From NCBI GenBank assembly GCA_035492055.1, contig DATJJR010000102.1:1-8103 (forward strand): 8,103 nt of DNA. The letters are read 5' to 3'. The DNA is from Ga0074130 sp035492055 (GTDB lineage Bacteria > Pseudomonadota > Gammaproteobacteria > Burkholderiales > Rhodocyclaceae). Numbering within the stretch: position 1 is the first letter of the stretch; each line of letters starts with the position of its first letter. Below, one piece after another: positions 1 to 7,162 of this stretch. The notes under the pieces are model-generated. The model was not told where the DNA came from. It did no database searches and saw only the letters and a program-made list of their open reading frames with translations. The position numbers and the translations under genes were made by a program.

Positions 1-2682
1 GTCGGTGAAGTCGGTCTGTTCGGTTCCGGTGACTACGCCATGCGCGTGTGGCTCGACCCGAACAAGGTTGCACAGCACAACCTGACCGCAACCGACGTGG
101 TCAACGCCATTCGCGAACAGAACGTGCAGGTTGCCGCCGGCATTATCGGTGCATCGCCGAATGACAAGAGCATTCCGATGCAATTCAACGTGAATGCACA
201 GGGTCGTCTCAAGACCGAAGCCGAGTTCGCCAACATCATCGTCAAGAGCTCACCGGACGGTGGCATCACGCGCCTCGGCGATGTTGCCCGCATCGAACTT
301 GCCGCATCCGAATATGGCCTGCGTGCATTACTCGACAACAAGCAAGCCGTTGCCATTCCGATCTTCCAGGCGCCGGGCGCCAATGCGCTGGACATCTCCA
401 CGCACGTACGCGAGACGATGGAAGAACTGTCGAAGGACTTCCCGGATTCGGTCAAGTACGACATCGTCTACGACCCGACCCAGTTTGTCCGCGCCTCGAT
501 CCATGCCGTCGTGCACACGCTGCTGGAAGCCATCGCGCTGGTCGTACTGGTCGTGATCATCTTCCTGCAAACCTGGCGTGCGTCGATGATTCCGTTGCTC
601 GCCGTGCCGGTCTCGATCATCGGGACCTTCTCGCTCATGCTCGGTTTCGGCTATTCGATCAATGCACTGTCGCTGTTCGGCATGGTGCTAGCGATCGGTA
701 TCGTGGTCGATGACGCCATCGTCGTGGTGGAAAACGTCGAGCGGAATATCGAAGCCGGATTGACGCCGAAGGACGCCACCTATCGCGCCATGCGTGAAGT
801 GTCCGGCCCGATCATCGCCATCGCGCTGACGCTGGTTGCCGTGTTCGTGCCGCTGGCGTTCATGACCGGCCTGACTGGACAGTTCTACAAGCAGTTCGCC
901 ATGACCATCGCCATCTCGACGGTGATCTCGGCCTTCAACTCGCTGACCTTGTCGCCTGCCCTTGCTGCAGTGCTGCTCAAGGGCCACGACGCGCCAAAGG
1001 ACTGGCTGACACGGTGGATGGAAAAATGGTTCGGCGGTTTCTTCAAGCGCTTCAATCGTTTCTTTCATCGTTCGTCGGAGAAATACAGCCACGGTGTCAC
1101 CGGAGTGATTTCGCGCAAGGCGTCGGCGCTCGGCGTTTATGTTGTCCTCCTCGGCGCCACGATCGGGTTGTCCTATATTGTCCCCGGAGGCTTCGTGCCG
1201 GCCCAGGACAAGCAGTATCTGGTGGCATTCACGCAATTGCCAAACGGTGCGTCGCTTGATCGTACCGAAGACGTGATCCGCAAGATGAGCGACATTGCCA
1301 TGGCGCAACCGGGCGTCGAACACGCCGTCGCCTTTCCCGGCTTGTCGATCAACGGTTTCACCAACAGCTCCAGCGCCGGTATCGTATTCGTCACGCTGAA
1401 GCCGTTCGAGGATCGCAAGACCAAGGATCTGTCGGCTGGCGCCATCGTCGGTGCACTGAATCAGAAATTCAGCGCCATCCAGGATGCCTTCATTGCCGTG
1501 TTCCCGCCACCGCCAGTGATGGGTCTCGGTACCGTGGGCGGCTTCAAGATGCAGATCGAGGATCGCGGCTCTGTCGGCTACGCCGCACTCAATGATGCAG
1601 CGAATGCTTTCATGGCAGCGGCACACAAGGAGCCGGCGCTCGGCCCCATGTTCTCGAGCTACCAGATCAACGTGCCGCAACTTGACGTCGATCTCGATCG
1701 GACCAAGGCAAAGCAGTTGGGCGTGCCGATCACCGACGTATTCGACACCATGCAGATCTATCTCGGTTCGCTGTACGTGAACGATTTCAATCGCTTTGGT
1801 CGCGTGTATCAAGTGCGTGCCCAGGCGGATGCCCCGTTCCGTGCCCACCCCGAAGACATCGGCGAATTGAAGACGCGCAATAACAAGGGCGACATGATCC
1901 CGCTGTCCTCGCTGGTGCAGGTCAAGCAGACCTTCGGTCCGGAAATGGTGGTGCGTTATAACGGCTATACGGCAGCCGACATCAATGGCGGTCCGGCACC
2001 AGGCTATTCGTCCGCGCAGGCCGAAGCCGCTGCCGAGCGTGTAGCCAAGGCAACGTTGCCGCAAGGCGTGAAGTTCGAATGGACCGATCTCACCTATCAG
2101 AAGATCATCGCAGGCAACGCCGGCATCTGGGTCTTCCCGATCAGCGTGCTGCTCGTGTTCCTCGTGCTGGCCGCGCAATATGAAAGCCTGACGCTGCCGC
2201 TGGCCGTGATCCTGATCGTACCGATGAGCATCTTCGCAGCACTGACAGGTGTCTGGCTCACGCACGGCGACAACAACATCTTCACGCAGATCGGCCTGAT
2301 GGTGCTGGTGGGTCTCGCCTGCAAGAACGCGATCCTGATCGTTGAATTTGCTCGCGAACTCGAACTACAGGGCTCAACGCCGCTGCAAGCCGCCATCGAT
2401 GCCAGCCGCTTGCGTTTGCGTCCGATCCTGATGACGTCCATCGCTTTCATCATGGGTGTAGTGCCGCTGGTGCTGTCGTCCGGTGCCGGTGCGGAAATGC
2501 GTCATGCCATGGGCATTGCCGTGTTCTTCGGCATGATCGGCGTCACCTCGTTCGGTCTTTTCCTGACGCCGGTGTTCTATGTACTGCTGCGCAAGCTCGA
2601 CAGCAAACGCAAGCTGCACTCGGCCGCACATCACGACGCCCCGCTGGTTGGCAGCAATGAACATCATCCGGGTCTGGAGTAA
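1..2682 (+). CDS. RND (HAE1) multidrug efflux permease, MexF/AcrB-like, 5'-truncated by window edge
   Basis: This is the inner-membrane proton/drug antiporter of a tripartite efflux pump. The frame is open from base 1, so the gene starts upstream; the first visible Met (base 40) is internal. The 893 visible residues begin in the porter domain. Visible TM4 carries the paired proton-relay aspartates (GIVVDDAIVVVEN; codons 237-238, bases 709-714), equivalent to AcrB D407/D408. TM10 carries the relay lysine in GLACKNAILIVEF (codon 775). By this register about 170 N-terminal residues are missing, which implies a full length near 1060, normal for the family. TM2-TM6 (from about codon 172), the second periplasmic half starting at PGGFVPAQDKQ, and TM8-TM12 are all present, with no frameshift. 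The N-terminal text (GDYAMRVWLDPNKV) resembles MexF more than AcrB. It ends 4 nt before the outer-membrane factor gene. Family assignment is firm; the exact substrate is unknown. Confidence 0.96.
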   Translation, partial: VGEVGLFGSGDYAMRVWLDPNKVAQHNLTATDVVNAIREQNVQVAAGIIGASPNDKSIPMQFNVNAQGRLKTEAEFANIIVKSSPDGGITRLGDVARIELAASEYGLRALLDNKQAVAIPIFQAPGANALDISTHVRETMEELSKDFPDSVKYDIVYDPTQFVRASIHAVVHTLLEAIALVVLVVIIFLQTWRASMIPLLAVPVSIIGTFSLMLGFGYSINALSLFGMVLAIGIVVDDAIVVVENVERNIEAGLTPKDATYRAMREVSGPIIAIALTLVAVFVPLAFMTGLTGQFYKQFAMTIAISTVISAFNSLTLSPALAAVLLKGHDAPKDWLTRWMEKWFGGFFKRFNRFFHRSSEKYSHGVTGVISRKASALGVYVVLLGATIGLSYIVPGGFVPAQDKQYLVAFTQLPNGASLDRTEDVIRKMSDIAMAQPGVEHAVAFPGLSINGFTNSSSAGIVFVTLKPFEDRKTKDLSAGAIVGALNQKFSAIQDAFIAVFPPPPVMGLGTVGGFKMQIEDRGSVGYAALNDAANAFMAAAHKEPALGPMFSSYQINVPQLDVDLDRTKAKQLGVPITDVFDTMQIYLGSLYVNDFNRFGRVYQVRAQADAPFRAHPEDIGELKTRNNKGDMIPLSSLVQVKQTFGPEMVVRYNGYTAADINGGPAPGYSSAQAEAAAERVAKATLPQGVKFEWTDLTYQKIIAGNAGIWVFPISVLLVFLVLAAQYESLTLPLAVILIVPMSIFAALTGVWLTHGDNNIFTQIGLMVLVGLACKNAILIVEFARELELQGSTPLQAAIDASRLRLRPILMTSIAFIMGVVPLVLSSGAGAEMRHAMGIAVFFGMIGVTSFGLFLTPVFYVLLRKLDSKRKLHSAAHHDAPLVGSNEHHPGLE
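2676..2679 (+). promoter_or_regulatory. Ribosome binding site deciding the outer-membrane factor start
   Basis: GGAG lies 7 nt before the ATG at 2687 and within the last codons of the permease gene. It supports the 2687 start over the upstream in-frame ATG at 2579, which would put 36 extra residues before the lipoprotein signal. Confidence 0.7.
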
Positions 2683-2686
2683 TCAC

Positions 2687-4216
2687 ATGAAAAACACTGT
2701 CTCTTCAGTTACGCCTTCAACGGCATCTTCGATCTTCGGCAGTGCGACCGGCCTCCTCGCCGCATTGCTGATCGCCGGCTGCTCACTGGCACCAACCTAC
2801 GAGCGTCCTGCGGTCGCGACACCCGCTGCCTTCAAAGAGGCGGCGCCTGCGGCAAACAAGGAAGCATCCGCCGGTAACGCAGAGTGGAAGCCGGCCCAGC
2901 CGTCGGAAGCGATCGCTCGCGGCGAATGGTGGAAAGTGTTCGACGATGCAAAACTCGACGAACTTGAGCAGGACGCACTGGAAGCCAATCAGGATCTCAA
3001 GGCCGCAGCCGCACGACTCGGCCAGGCACGTGCATTGCAAAAGGCCGCACAAGCCGATCTGTTTCCGCAGATCGGCGTCGGCCTCAGTCCGACGCGTCTG
3101 GTGAATTCGCCGGCCTCGCAAGGCTTGCCGGCGGATGCCGACACGCAGCCCTATACCCTGTGGCGTGCACAGGCAACGGTGTCGTACGAACCCGATTTGT
3201 TCGGCCGTCTCAGCAACGCCGCCAACGCGGCGCGCTTCGATGCCGAAGGCAATGCTGCATTGTTCCGTTCGACGCTGCTGGCCTTGCAGGCAGATGTGGC
3301 GCAGGCTTACTTCAACCTGCGTGAACTCGATGCCAATCAGGCCATCTACACGACCACAGTACAGCTGCGCCAGCAAACGCTGGATCTGTTTCAGCGCCGC
3401 TTCAACGCGGGTGACGTGAGCGAGTTGGAACTCTCACGCGCCCGTACCGATCTTGCCGCCGCGCAGTCTCAGGCAATCGGTGTGGCCCGCCAGCGTGCGG
3501 TTGCCGAACATGCGCTGGCCATCCTGCTCGGCAAGGCGCCGGCTGAATTCAGCTTCACGCCGTCTCCGCTGACACGCGTTAGCGTACGTGTGCCGGCCGG
3601 ACTGCCGTCCGACCTGCTGGAACGCCGACCCGACATTGCCGCGGCCGAACGTGCCATGGCTGCTGCCAACGCGCGTATCGGCGAGGCACGTGCAGCGTGG
3701 TTCCCGCGCCTCGCGTTGACCGGCTCGCTCGGCTATGAGTCCGGCAGCTTCGGCAACCTGTTCAACAGCGCCAGCCGTGTCTTCGTACTCGGCCCGCTGG
3801 TCGGCACGGCGCTCACGACGACCGTATTCGACGGCGGCGCACATACGGCCGAAGTGGATCGAACCAATGCGGTGTATCAGGAAGACGTGGCGAACTATCG
3901 CCAGGCCGTCCTGCGCGCATTCAAGGAAGTTGAAGACAATCTGGCCGGCCTGCGTCTACTCGACGAACAGAACAAGGCGCAGGATGTCGCAACCAGTTCT
4001 GCCGACAAGGCGGCACGCATTGCACGTGCGCAGTATCGCGAAGGTGCCATCGCCTACCTCGACGTGCTCGATGCCGACCGTAGCGCGCTCGCGCAACAAC
4101 TGGCAGCCGCACAACTTGATGGCGACCGTGCGCGTGCAACCGTCAATCTGATCCGTGCACTCGGTGGCGGCTGGGGCACTGCTCCGCAACCGCCGGTCGC
4201 CGAAGAAACACACTAG
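2687..4216 (+). CDS. Outer-membrane efflux lipoprotein, NodT/OprM-OprN family
   Basis: This is the outer-membrane channel of the tripartite pump and would form a trimeric beta-barrel plus periplasmic alpha-barrel docking with the upstream RND permease. The start at 2687 is chosen because GGAG (2676-2679) lies 7 nt upstream, and because the 509-residue product then begins with a lipoprotein signal peptide: a hydrophobic stretch GLLAALLIAG followed by Cys32 (lipobox LIAGC). The frame is open further upstream, but that would bury the signal. Ser at +2 after the Cys is compatible with outer-membrane sorting. Two OEP repeats follow. The first begins near the EWWKVFDDAKLDELEQDALE stretch. The second contains LLERRPDIAAAERAMAAANA and AWFPRLALTGSLGYESGSFG, and the protein ends with YLDVLDADRSALAQQLAA, all hallmarks of NodT-type factors. 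The 4-nt gap and the RBS placed inside the permease stop region suggest translational coupling. Confidence 0.95.
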   Translation: MKNTVSSVTPSTASSIFGSATGLLAALLIAGCSLAPTYERPAVATPAAFKEAAPAANKEASAGNAEWKPAQPSEAIARGEWWKVFDDAKLDELEQDALEANQDLKAAAARLGQARALQKAAQADLFPQIGVGLSPTRLVNSPASQGLPADADTQPYTLWRAQATVSYEPDLFGRLSNAANAARFDAEGNAALFRSTLLALQADVAQAYFNLRELDANQAIYTTTVQLRQQTLDLFQRRFNAGDVSELELSRARTDLAAAQSQAIGVARQRAVAEHALAILLGKAPAEFSFTPSPLTRVSVRVPAGLPSDLLERRPDIAAAERAMAAANARIGEARAAWFPRLALTGSLGYESGSFGNLFNSASRVFVLGPLVGTALTTTVFDGGAHTAEVDRTNAVYQEDVANYRQAVLRAFKEVEDNLAGLRLLDEQNKAQDVATSSADKAARIARAQYREGAIAYLDVLDADRSALAQQLAAAQLDGDRARATVNLIRALGGGWGTAPQPPVAEETH

Positions 4217-4254
4217 GCTCATCCCAGACACATCAACGCAACACCACCGTAAAC

Positions 4255-4264
4255 AAGGAAAGGA
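4255..4264 (+). promoter_or_regulatory. Ribosome binding site of the SDR gene
   Basis: The overlapping AAGGA and AAAGGA runs end 6 nt before ATG 4271. The rest of the 54-nt spacer shows no hairpin and no clear -35/-10 pair. Confidence 0.65.
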
Positions 4265-4270
4265 TTCAAC

Positions 4271-5017
4271 ATGAGCACAAGTAATCTCACCGTTGCCTTC
4301 GTCACTGGCGGCAATCGCGGCCTCGGTCTGGAAACCGCACGCGGCCTTGGCAAACTGGGTATCACTGTCGTCATCGGCGTGCGTGATCTCGCCAAAGGCG
4401 AAGCTGCCGTTGCCGAACTCAAGAAAGAGGGTATCGACACTGTCGAGGCTGTGCGCTTCGATGCAACCAACGCCGTGACGCACCGTGAAGTATTCGGATA
4501 CCTGGAACGAAAATATGGCAAGCTCGATATCCTCGTGAACAATGCCGGCGTTGCACTCGTAAGCGATTTCTTCGTCAATGACAGCGAAACGGTTTCGCAA
4601 GATCTGCTCAAACAGACCTTCGACACCAATTTCTTCTCTGTCATCGCACTGACGCAAACGCTGCTGCCGTTGATCAAGAAAGCGCCCGCCGGCCGCATCG
4701 TAAATCTGTCCAGCATCCTCGGCTCGCTCGGCGTACACAGCCAGCCCGAATCACCGATCGCACCGGCAAAGGAGCTGGCCTACAACGCCTCGAAGACTGC
4801 GCTCAATGCCTTCACCGTGCATCTCGCCGATGCGCTGAAGGACACGCCGATCAAGGTAAACTCCGCGCACCCCGGCTGGGTCAAGACCGACATGGGCGGC
4901 GAACAGGCGCCGATGGAAATCGAGGACGGCGGCAAGACCAGCGTGCAACTCGCCACGCTGCCTGCAAACGGCCCGACCGGTGGCTTCTTTCACATGGGCG
5001 AACCCTTGCCTTGGTAA
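4271..5017 (+). CDS. Short-chain dehydrogenase/reductase, carbonyl-reductase-like
   Basis: This is a 248-residue cytoplasmic NAD(P)H-dependent oxidoreductase of the classical SDR type. Its Rossmann nucleotide-binding motif is TGGNRGLG (residues 12-19). The NNAG motif is at 90-93, the catalytic Asn is N120, the Ser is in NLSS (145-148) and the YNASK motif gives Tyr171 and Lys175. PGWVKTDMGG (201-210) is the usual segment after beta-strand 6. The Ser148-Tyr171 spacing (23) is longer than in the smallest SDRs and the N-A-S-K form is typical of carbonyl-reductase-like members. Arg38 at the end of beta-strand 2 favours NADPH over NADH; this is a family-based inference. The substrate cannot be read from sequence; aldehydes, ketones or quinones are plausible. 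It follows the outer-membrane factor by 54 nt without a hairpin, so co-transcription is likely. The start is supported by a strong double purine run 6 nt upstream. Confidence 0.93.
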   Translation: MSTSNLTVAFVTGGNRGLGLETARGLGKLGITVVIGVRDLAKGEAAVAELKKEGIDTVEAVRFDATNAVTHREVFGYLERKYGKLDILVNNAGVALVSDFFVNDSETVSQDLLKQTFDTNFFSVIALTQTLLPLIKKAPAGRIVNLSSILGSLGVHSQPESPIAPAKELAYNASKTALNAFTVHLADALKDTPIKVNSAHPGWVKTDMGGEQAPMEIEDGGKTSVQLATLPANGPTGGFFHMGEPLPW

Positions 5018-5060
5018 TACGTTTGGCGATGGCGTGGCCACATTTCTCCGGTAACTCCCA

Positions 5061-6275
5061 ATGACGGCAACACAGCTGCAGAAACGCGACGAGCTTCACA
5101 TCATTCTTATCCTCGGCGCGTTGTCTGCCGTCACGCCCTTTGCCATCGACCTCTATCTGCCGGCCTTTCCGGAAATTGCGAAAAGGTTCGGCAGCAGCGA
5201 GGCAAAGGTGGCCTTGTCGCTATCGAGTTATTTCATTGGCATGGCCATCGGGCAATTGTTCTACGGCCCGTTGCTGGATCGTTTCGGCCGCAAGAAACCG
5301 TTGTTCTTCGGTCTCGGCGTGTTTCTATTGGCAACCGCCGGATGTGCGTTCTCGCCGAACGTTGAAGCACTGATCACCTTGCGTTTTATACAAGCGCTTG
5401 GTGGCTGCGTCGCTTCTGTCGGGGCAATGGCGATGGTGCGCGATTTCTTCCCGGTGCACGAAGGCGCCAAGGTGATGTCGTTGCTGCTGTTGGTACTCAG
5501 CGTATCGCCTCTGCTTGCACCGACAATCGGCAGCGTGATTGCCGTGTCGTTCGGCTGGCAGTGGGTTTTCGCCATGCTCGGCCTCATTGCCGCCGGCATT
5601 CTCGCCATTGCCGTCGCGTGGCTGCCGGAAGGCCATGTGCCTGATCCAACGGTATCGCTGCAACCGCTGCCGATCCTCAAGACCTTCGGCGAGATTCTGC
5701 GTCACCCGGATTTCCACGTTCATGCGCTTGCCGGCGCGTTCAGTTTTTCCGGTCTGTTTCTCTATGTCGCCGGCTCGCCGATCATCTTCATGCAGGTCTT
5801 CCACGTCAGTGCGCATGTGTACGGGGCAATCTTCGCCGGGCTTTCGGTCGGCTTCATTGGCGGCAGCCAGCTCAACACCCTGCTGGCCAGAAAATTCGGC
5901 AGCGCGGCCATTCTCCGCCATGCATTGCCGGCACAAGCCATCGTTGCTTTCGTCTTTCTTGTTTGCACCTGGCTCGATTGGCTGAATCTCACGGCGACCG
6001 TTGTTTTCTTCTTTCTCTGGTTGTCCTGCCTCGGCCTGATTTATCCGAACGCGGCACCGCTGGCACTTGCACCATTCGCCGATTGTGCCGGCAGCGCCGC
6101 TGCATTGCTCGGCTTTTTACAGATCGGCACCGGCGCGCTATCCTCTTCTGCGATCGGCATTCTCGACGCACACACCGCCTTGCCCATCATCGCTGTACTC
6201 GCAACGGCATCATGCATCGGTGCCGCCATTTTCTTCGCCGGACGTCATCGGCTTGCTGCCCCTGTCACTCACTGA
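5061..6275 (+). CDS. MFS drug:proton antiporter, Bcr/CflA family
   Basis: This is a 404-residue inner-membrane transporter with about 12 hydrophobic segments; family members expel drugs such as bicyclomycin, chloramphenicol or sulfonamides, and some export metabolites. TM1 contains the family sequence DLYLPAFPEI (D30-I39), the DHA1 motif D1 region. Motif A is in the TM2-TM3 loop (GPLLDRFGRKK, 69-79). Arg108 in RFIQALGG lies in TM4 (motif B), followed by MVRDFF (125-130), as in Bcr. The central loop near LPEGHVPDPT separates the two six-helix halves. The length matches the family (about 390-410). The frame is closed by a TAA at 5052-5054 just upstream, so 5061 is the earliest ATG. No clear Shine-Dalgarno sequence precedes it, although the N-terminus looks complete. 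It lies 43 nt after the SDR gene. The substrate is not predictable; the context suggests export of a toxic compound. Confidence 0.94.
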   Translation: MTATQLQKRDELHIILILGALSAVTPFAIDLYLPAFPEIAKRFGSSEAKVALSLSSYFIGMAIGQLFYGPLLDRFGRKKPLFFGLGVFLLATAGCAFSPNVEALITLRFIQALGGCVASVGAMAMVRDFFPVHEGAKVMSLLLLVLSVSPLLAPTIGSVIAVSFGWQWVFAMLGLIAAGILAIAVAWLPEGHVPDPTVSLQPLPILKTFGEILRHPDFHVHALAGAFSFSGLFLYVAGSPIIFMQVFHVSAHVYGAIFAGLSVGFIGGSQLNTLLARKFGSAAILRHALPAQAIVAFVFLVCTWLDWLNLTATVVFFFLWLSCLGLIYPNAAPLALAPFADCAGSAAALLGFLQIGTGALSSSAIGILDAHTALPIIAVLATASCIGAAIFFAGRHRLAAPVTH

Positions 6276-6291
6276 ACCCGAAAGGATCGTC

Positions 6292-6804
6292 ATGTCGCTC
6301 TCCCTGTACCAGGCTTCGGTTCCCGTCTTCATCCGCAGTCTTGAAAACCTCTCTCACATCCTCGAGAAGGGGGCTGCTCACGCCGAGGCGAAAAAGATCG
6401 ATCCGGCGGTGCTCATCGGCGCCCGCCTCTTCCCGGACATGTTCGCGCTGGCACGTCAGGTGCAGATCGTCAGCGATACCGTCAAGGGTGCTTGTGCTCG
6501 TCTTGCTGGTGTTGACATTCCCTCCTGGCCGGATACCGAAACCACGTTCCCGGAACTGCAGCAACGCATTGCGAAGACCATCGATTTCCTGCGCAGCCTG
6601 AAGCCGGAACAGATCGATGGTGGCGATCAGAAACCTATCGTGCTGCCGACACGCAGTAAGGGCGACATTCACTTTACCGCCCAGAGTTATTTGCTGAACC
6701 ACGCATTTCCCAACTTCTTCTTTCATGTGACCACGGCCTACGGCATCCTGCGCCATAACGGCGTAGAGATCGGCAAGTGGGACTATCTCGGCAAGTTCGA
6801 CTAA
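6292..6804 (+). CDS. DUF1993 domain protein
   Basis: This is a 170-residue soluble protein with no signal peptide or membrane segment. The whole length matches what I recall of DUF1993: the opening MSLSLYQASVPVFIRSLENL, the central RLFPDMFALARQVQIVSDT (45-63), the PSWPDTETTF stretch (77-86) and the closing HAFPNFFFHVTTAYGILRHN (137-156) with GKWDYLG. The family is thought to have a DinB-like four-helix fold; the conserved histidines here are H137, H145 and H155. I know of no established biochemical function and do not assign one. ATG 6292 is chosen because AAAGGA (6281-6286) stands 5 nt upstream and the protein then begins as its relatives do; the longer open frame from 6067 overlaps the transporter and gives an atypical extension. 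It sits 16 nt after the transporter stop and 16 nt before the rhodanese. It ends in tandem stops TAA TAA. Confidence 0.9.
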   Translation: MSLSLYQASVPVFIRSLENLSHILEKGAAHAEAKKIDPAVLIGARLFPDMFALARQVQIVSDTVKGACARLAGVDIPSWPDTETTFPELQQRIAKTIDFLRSLKPEQIDGGDQKPIVLPTRSKGDIHFTAQSYLLNHAFPNFFFHVTTAYGILRHNGVEIGKWDYLGKFD

Positions 6805-6805
6805 T

Positions 6806-6811
6806 AAGGAG
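6806..6811 (+). promoter_or_regulatory. Strong Shine-Dalgarno of the rhodanese gene
   Basis: AAGGAG ends 9 nt before ATG 6821 and overlaps the second of the tandem stop codons of the DUF1993 gene. It is the best ribosome binding site in the window, which suggests the rhodanese is well translated. Confidence 0.7.
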
Positions 6812-6820
6812 AACGCTCAC

Positions 6821-7162
6821 ATGGCTAACGAAGACTTCCTGAAACTCGCCAACGCAGCCCGTTCACGCATCACCGAAATCGATGCCGATGCGGCGTTGCA
6901 GAAGCAAACCCAAGGCGCGGTTGTGATCGACGTGCGCGACGCAGAGGAACTGGTCGACACACCGGGGCTTCCCGGCTCTGTCAACATCAGCCGTGGCCGC
7001 CTCGAAACCAAAATTGCCGACGTCGTGCCAGACAAGGATGCACCGGTAGTGCTTTACTGCGGTGCCGGCAATCGCGGCGCGCTCGCTGCCGACAGCTTGC
7101 GTCAGATGGGTTACACCAATGTTTGCAATGTGACCGGTGGCATCAACGCCTTCAAGAAATGA
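6821..7162 (+). CDS. Single-domain rhodanese-like sulfurtransferase
   Basis: This is a 113-residue cytoplasmic protein made of one rhodanese domain. VVIDVRDAEEL (34-44) is the CH2A-like strand and loop, LPGSVNISRG (50-59) is the usual segment after it, and the active-site loop is YCGAGNRG with Cys80 as the persulfide-forming nucleophile. GGINAFKK closes the fold. An intact Cys loop predicts a catalytically competent enzyme moving sulfane sulfur (for example from thiosulfate or glutathione persulfide to a thiol or cyanide acceptor); the true donor and acceptor are unknown. The loop ends in Gly86 where many rhodaneses have Ser or Thr. The usual His in the AGHIPGA-type motif is absent here (TPGLPGS). 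The stop codon overlaps the ATG of the GST (ATGA), indicating coupled translation. Functional association with glutathione chemistry is inferred from that neighbour. Confidence 0.93.
   Translation: MANEDFLKLANAARSRITEIDADAALQKQTQGAVVIDVRDAEELVDTPGLPGSVNISRGRLETKIADVVPDKDAPVVLYCGAGNRGALAADSLRQMGYTNVCNVTGGINAFKK

Noticed and set aside
688..2265. 525-codon open frame on the minus strand, opposite the RND permease
   Set aside because: Its product is rich in His, Arg and Asp with no recognisable domain, while the + strand holds an intact conserved permease. Long antisense frames are expected from the codon bias of GC-rich genes.
2579..2686. Upstream in-frame start for the outer-membrane factor
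   Set aside because: It would place 36 residues before a classical lipoprotein signal and overlap the permease; the ribosome binding site and lipobox both support 2687.
3956..4738. 260-codon minus-strand frame spanning the outer-membrane factor/SDR junction
   Set aside because: It overlaps two solid + strand genes, has no recognisable motifs, and no promoter or ribosome binding site was evident.
6067..6291. N-terminal extension of the DUF1993 frame into the MFS gene
   Set aside because: The translation is an out-of-frame copy of the transporter end; the family N-terminus and the AAAGGA site mark 6292 as the start.
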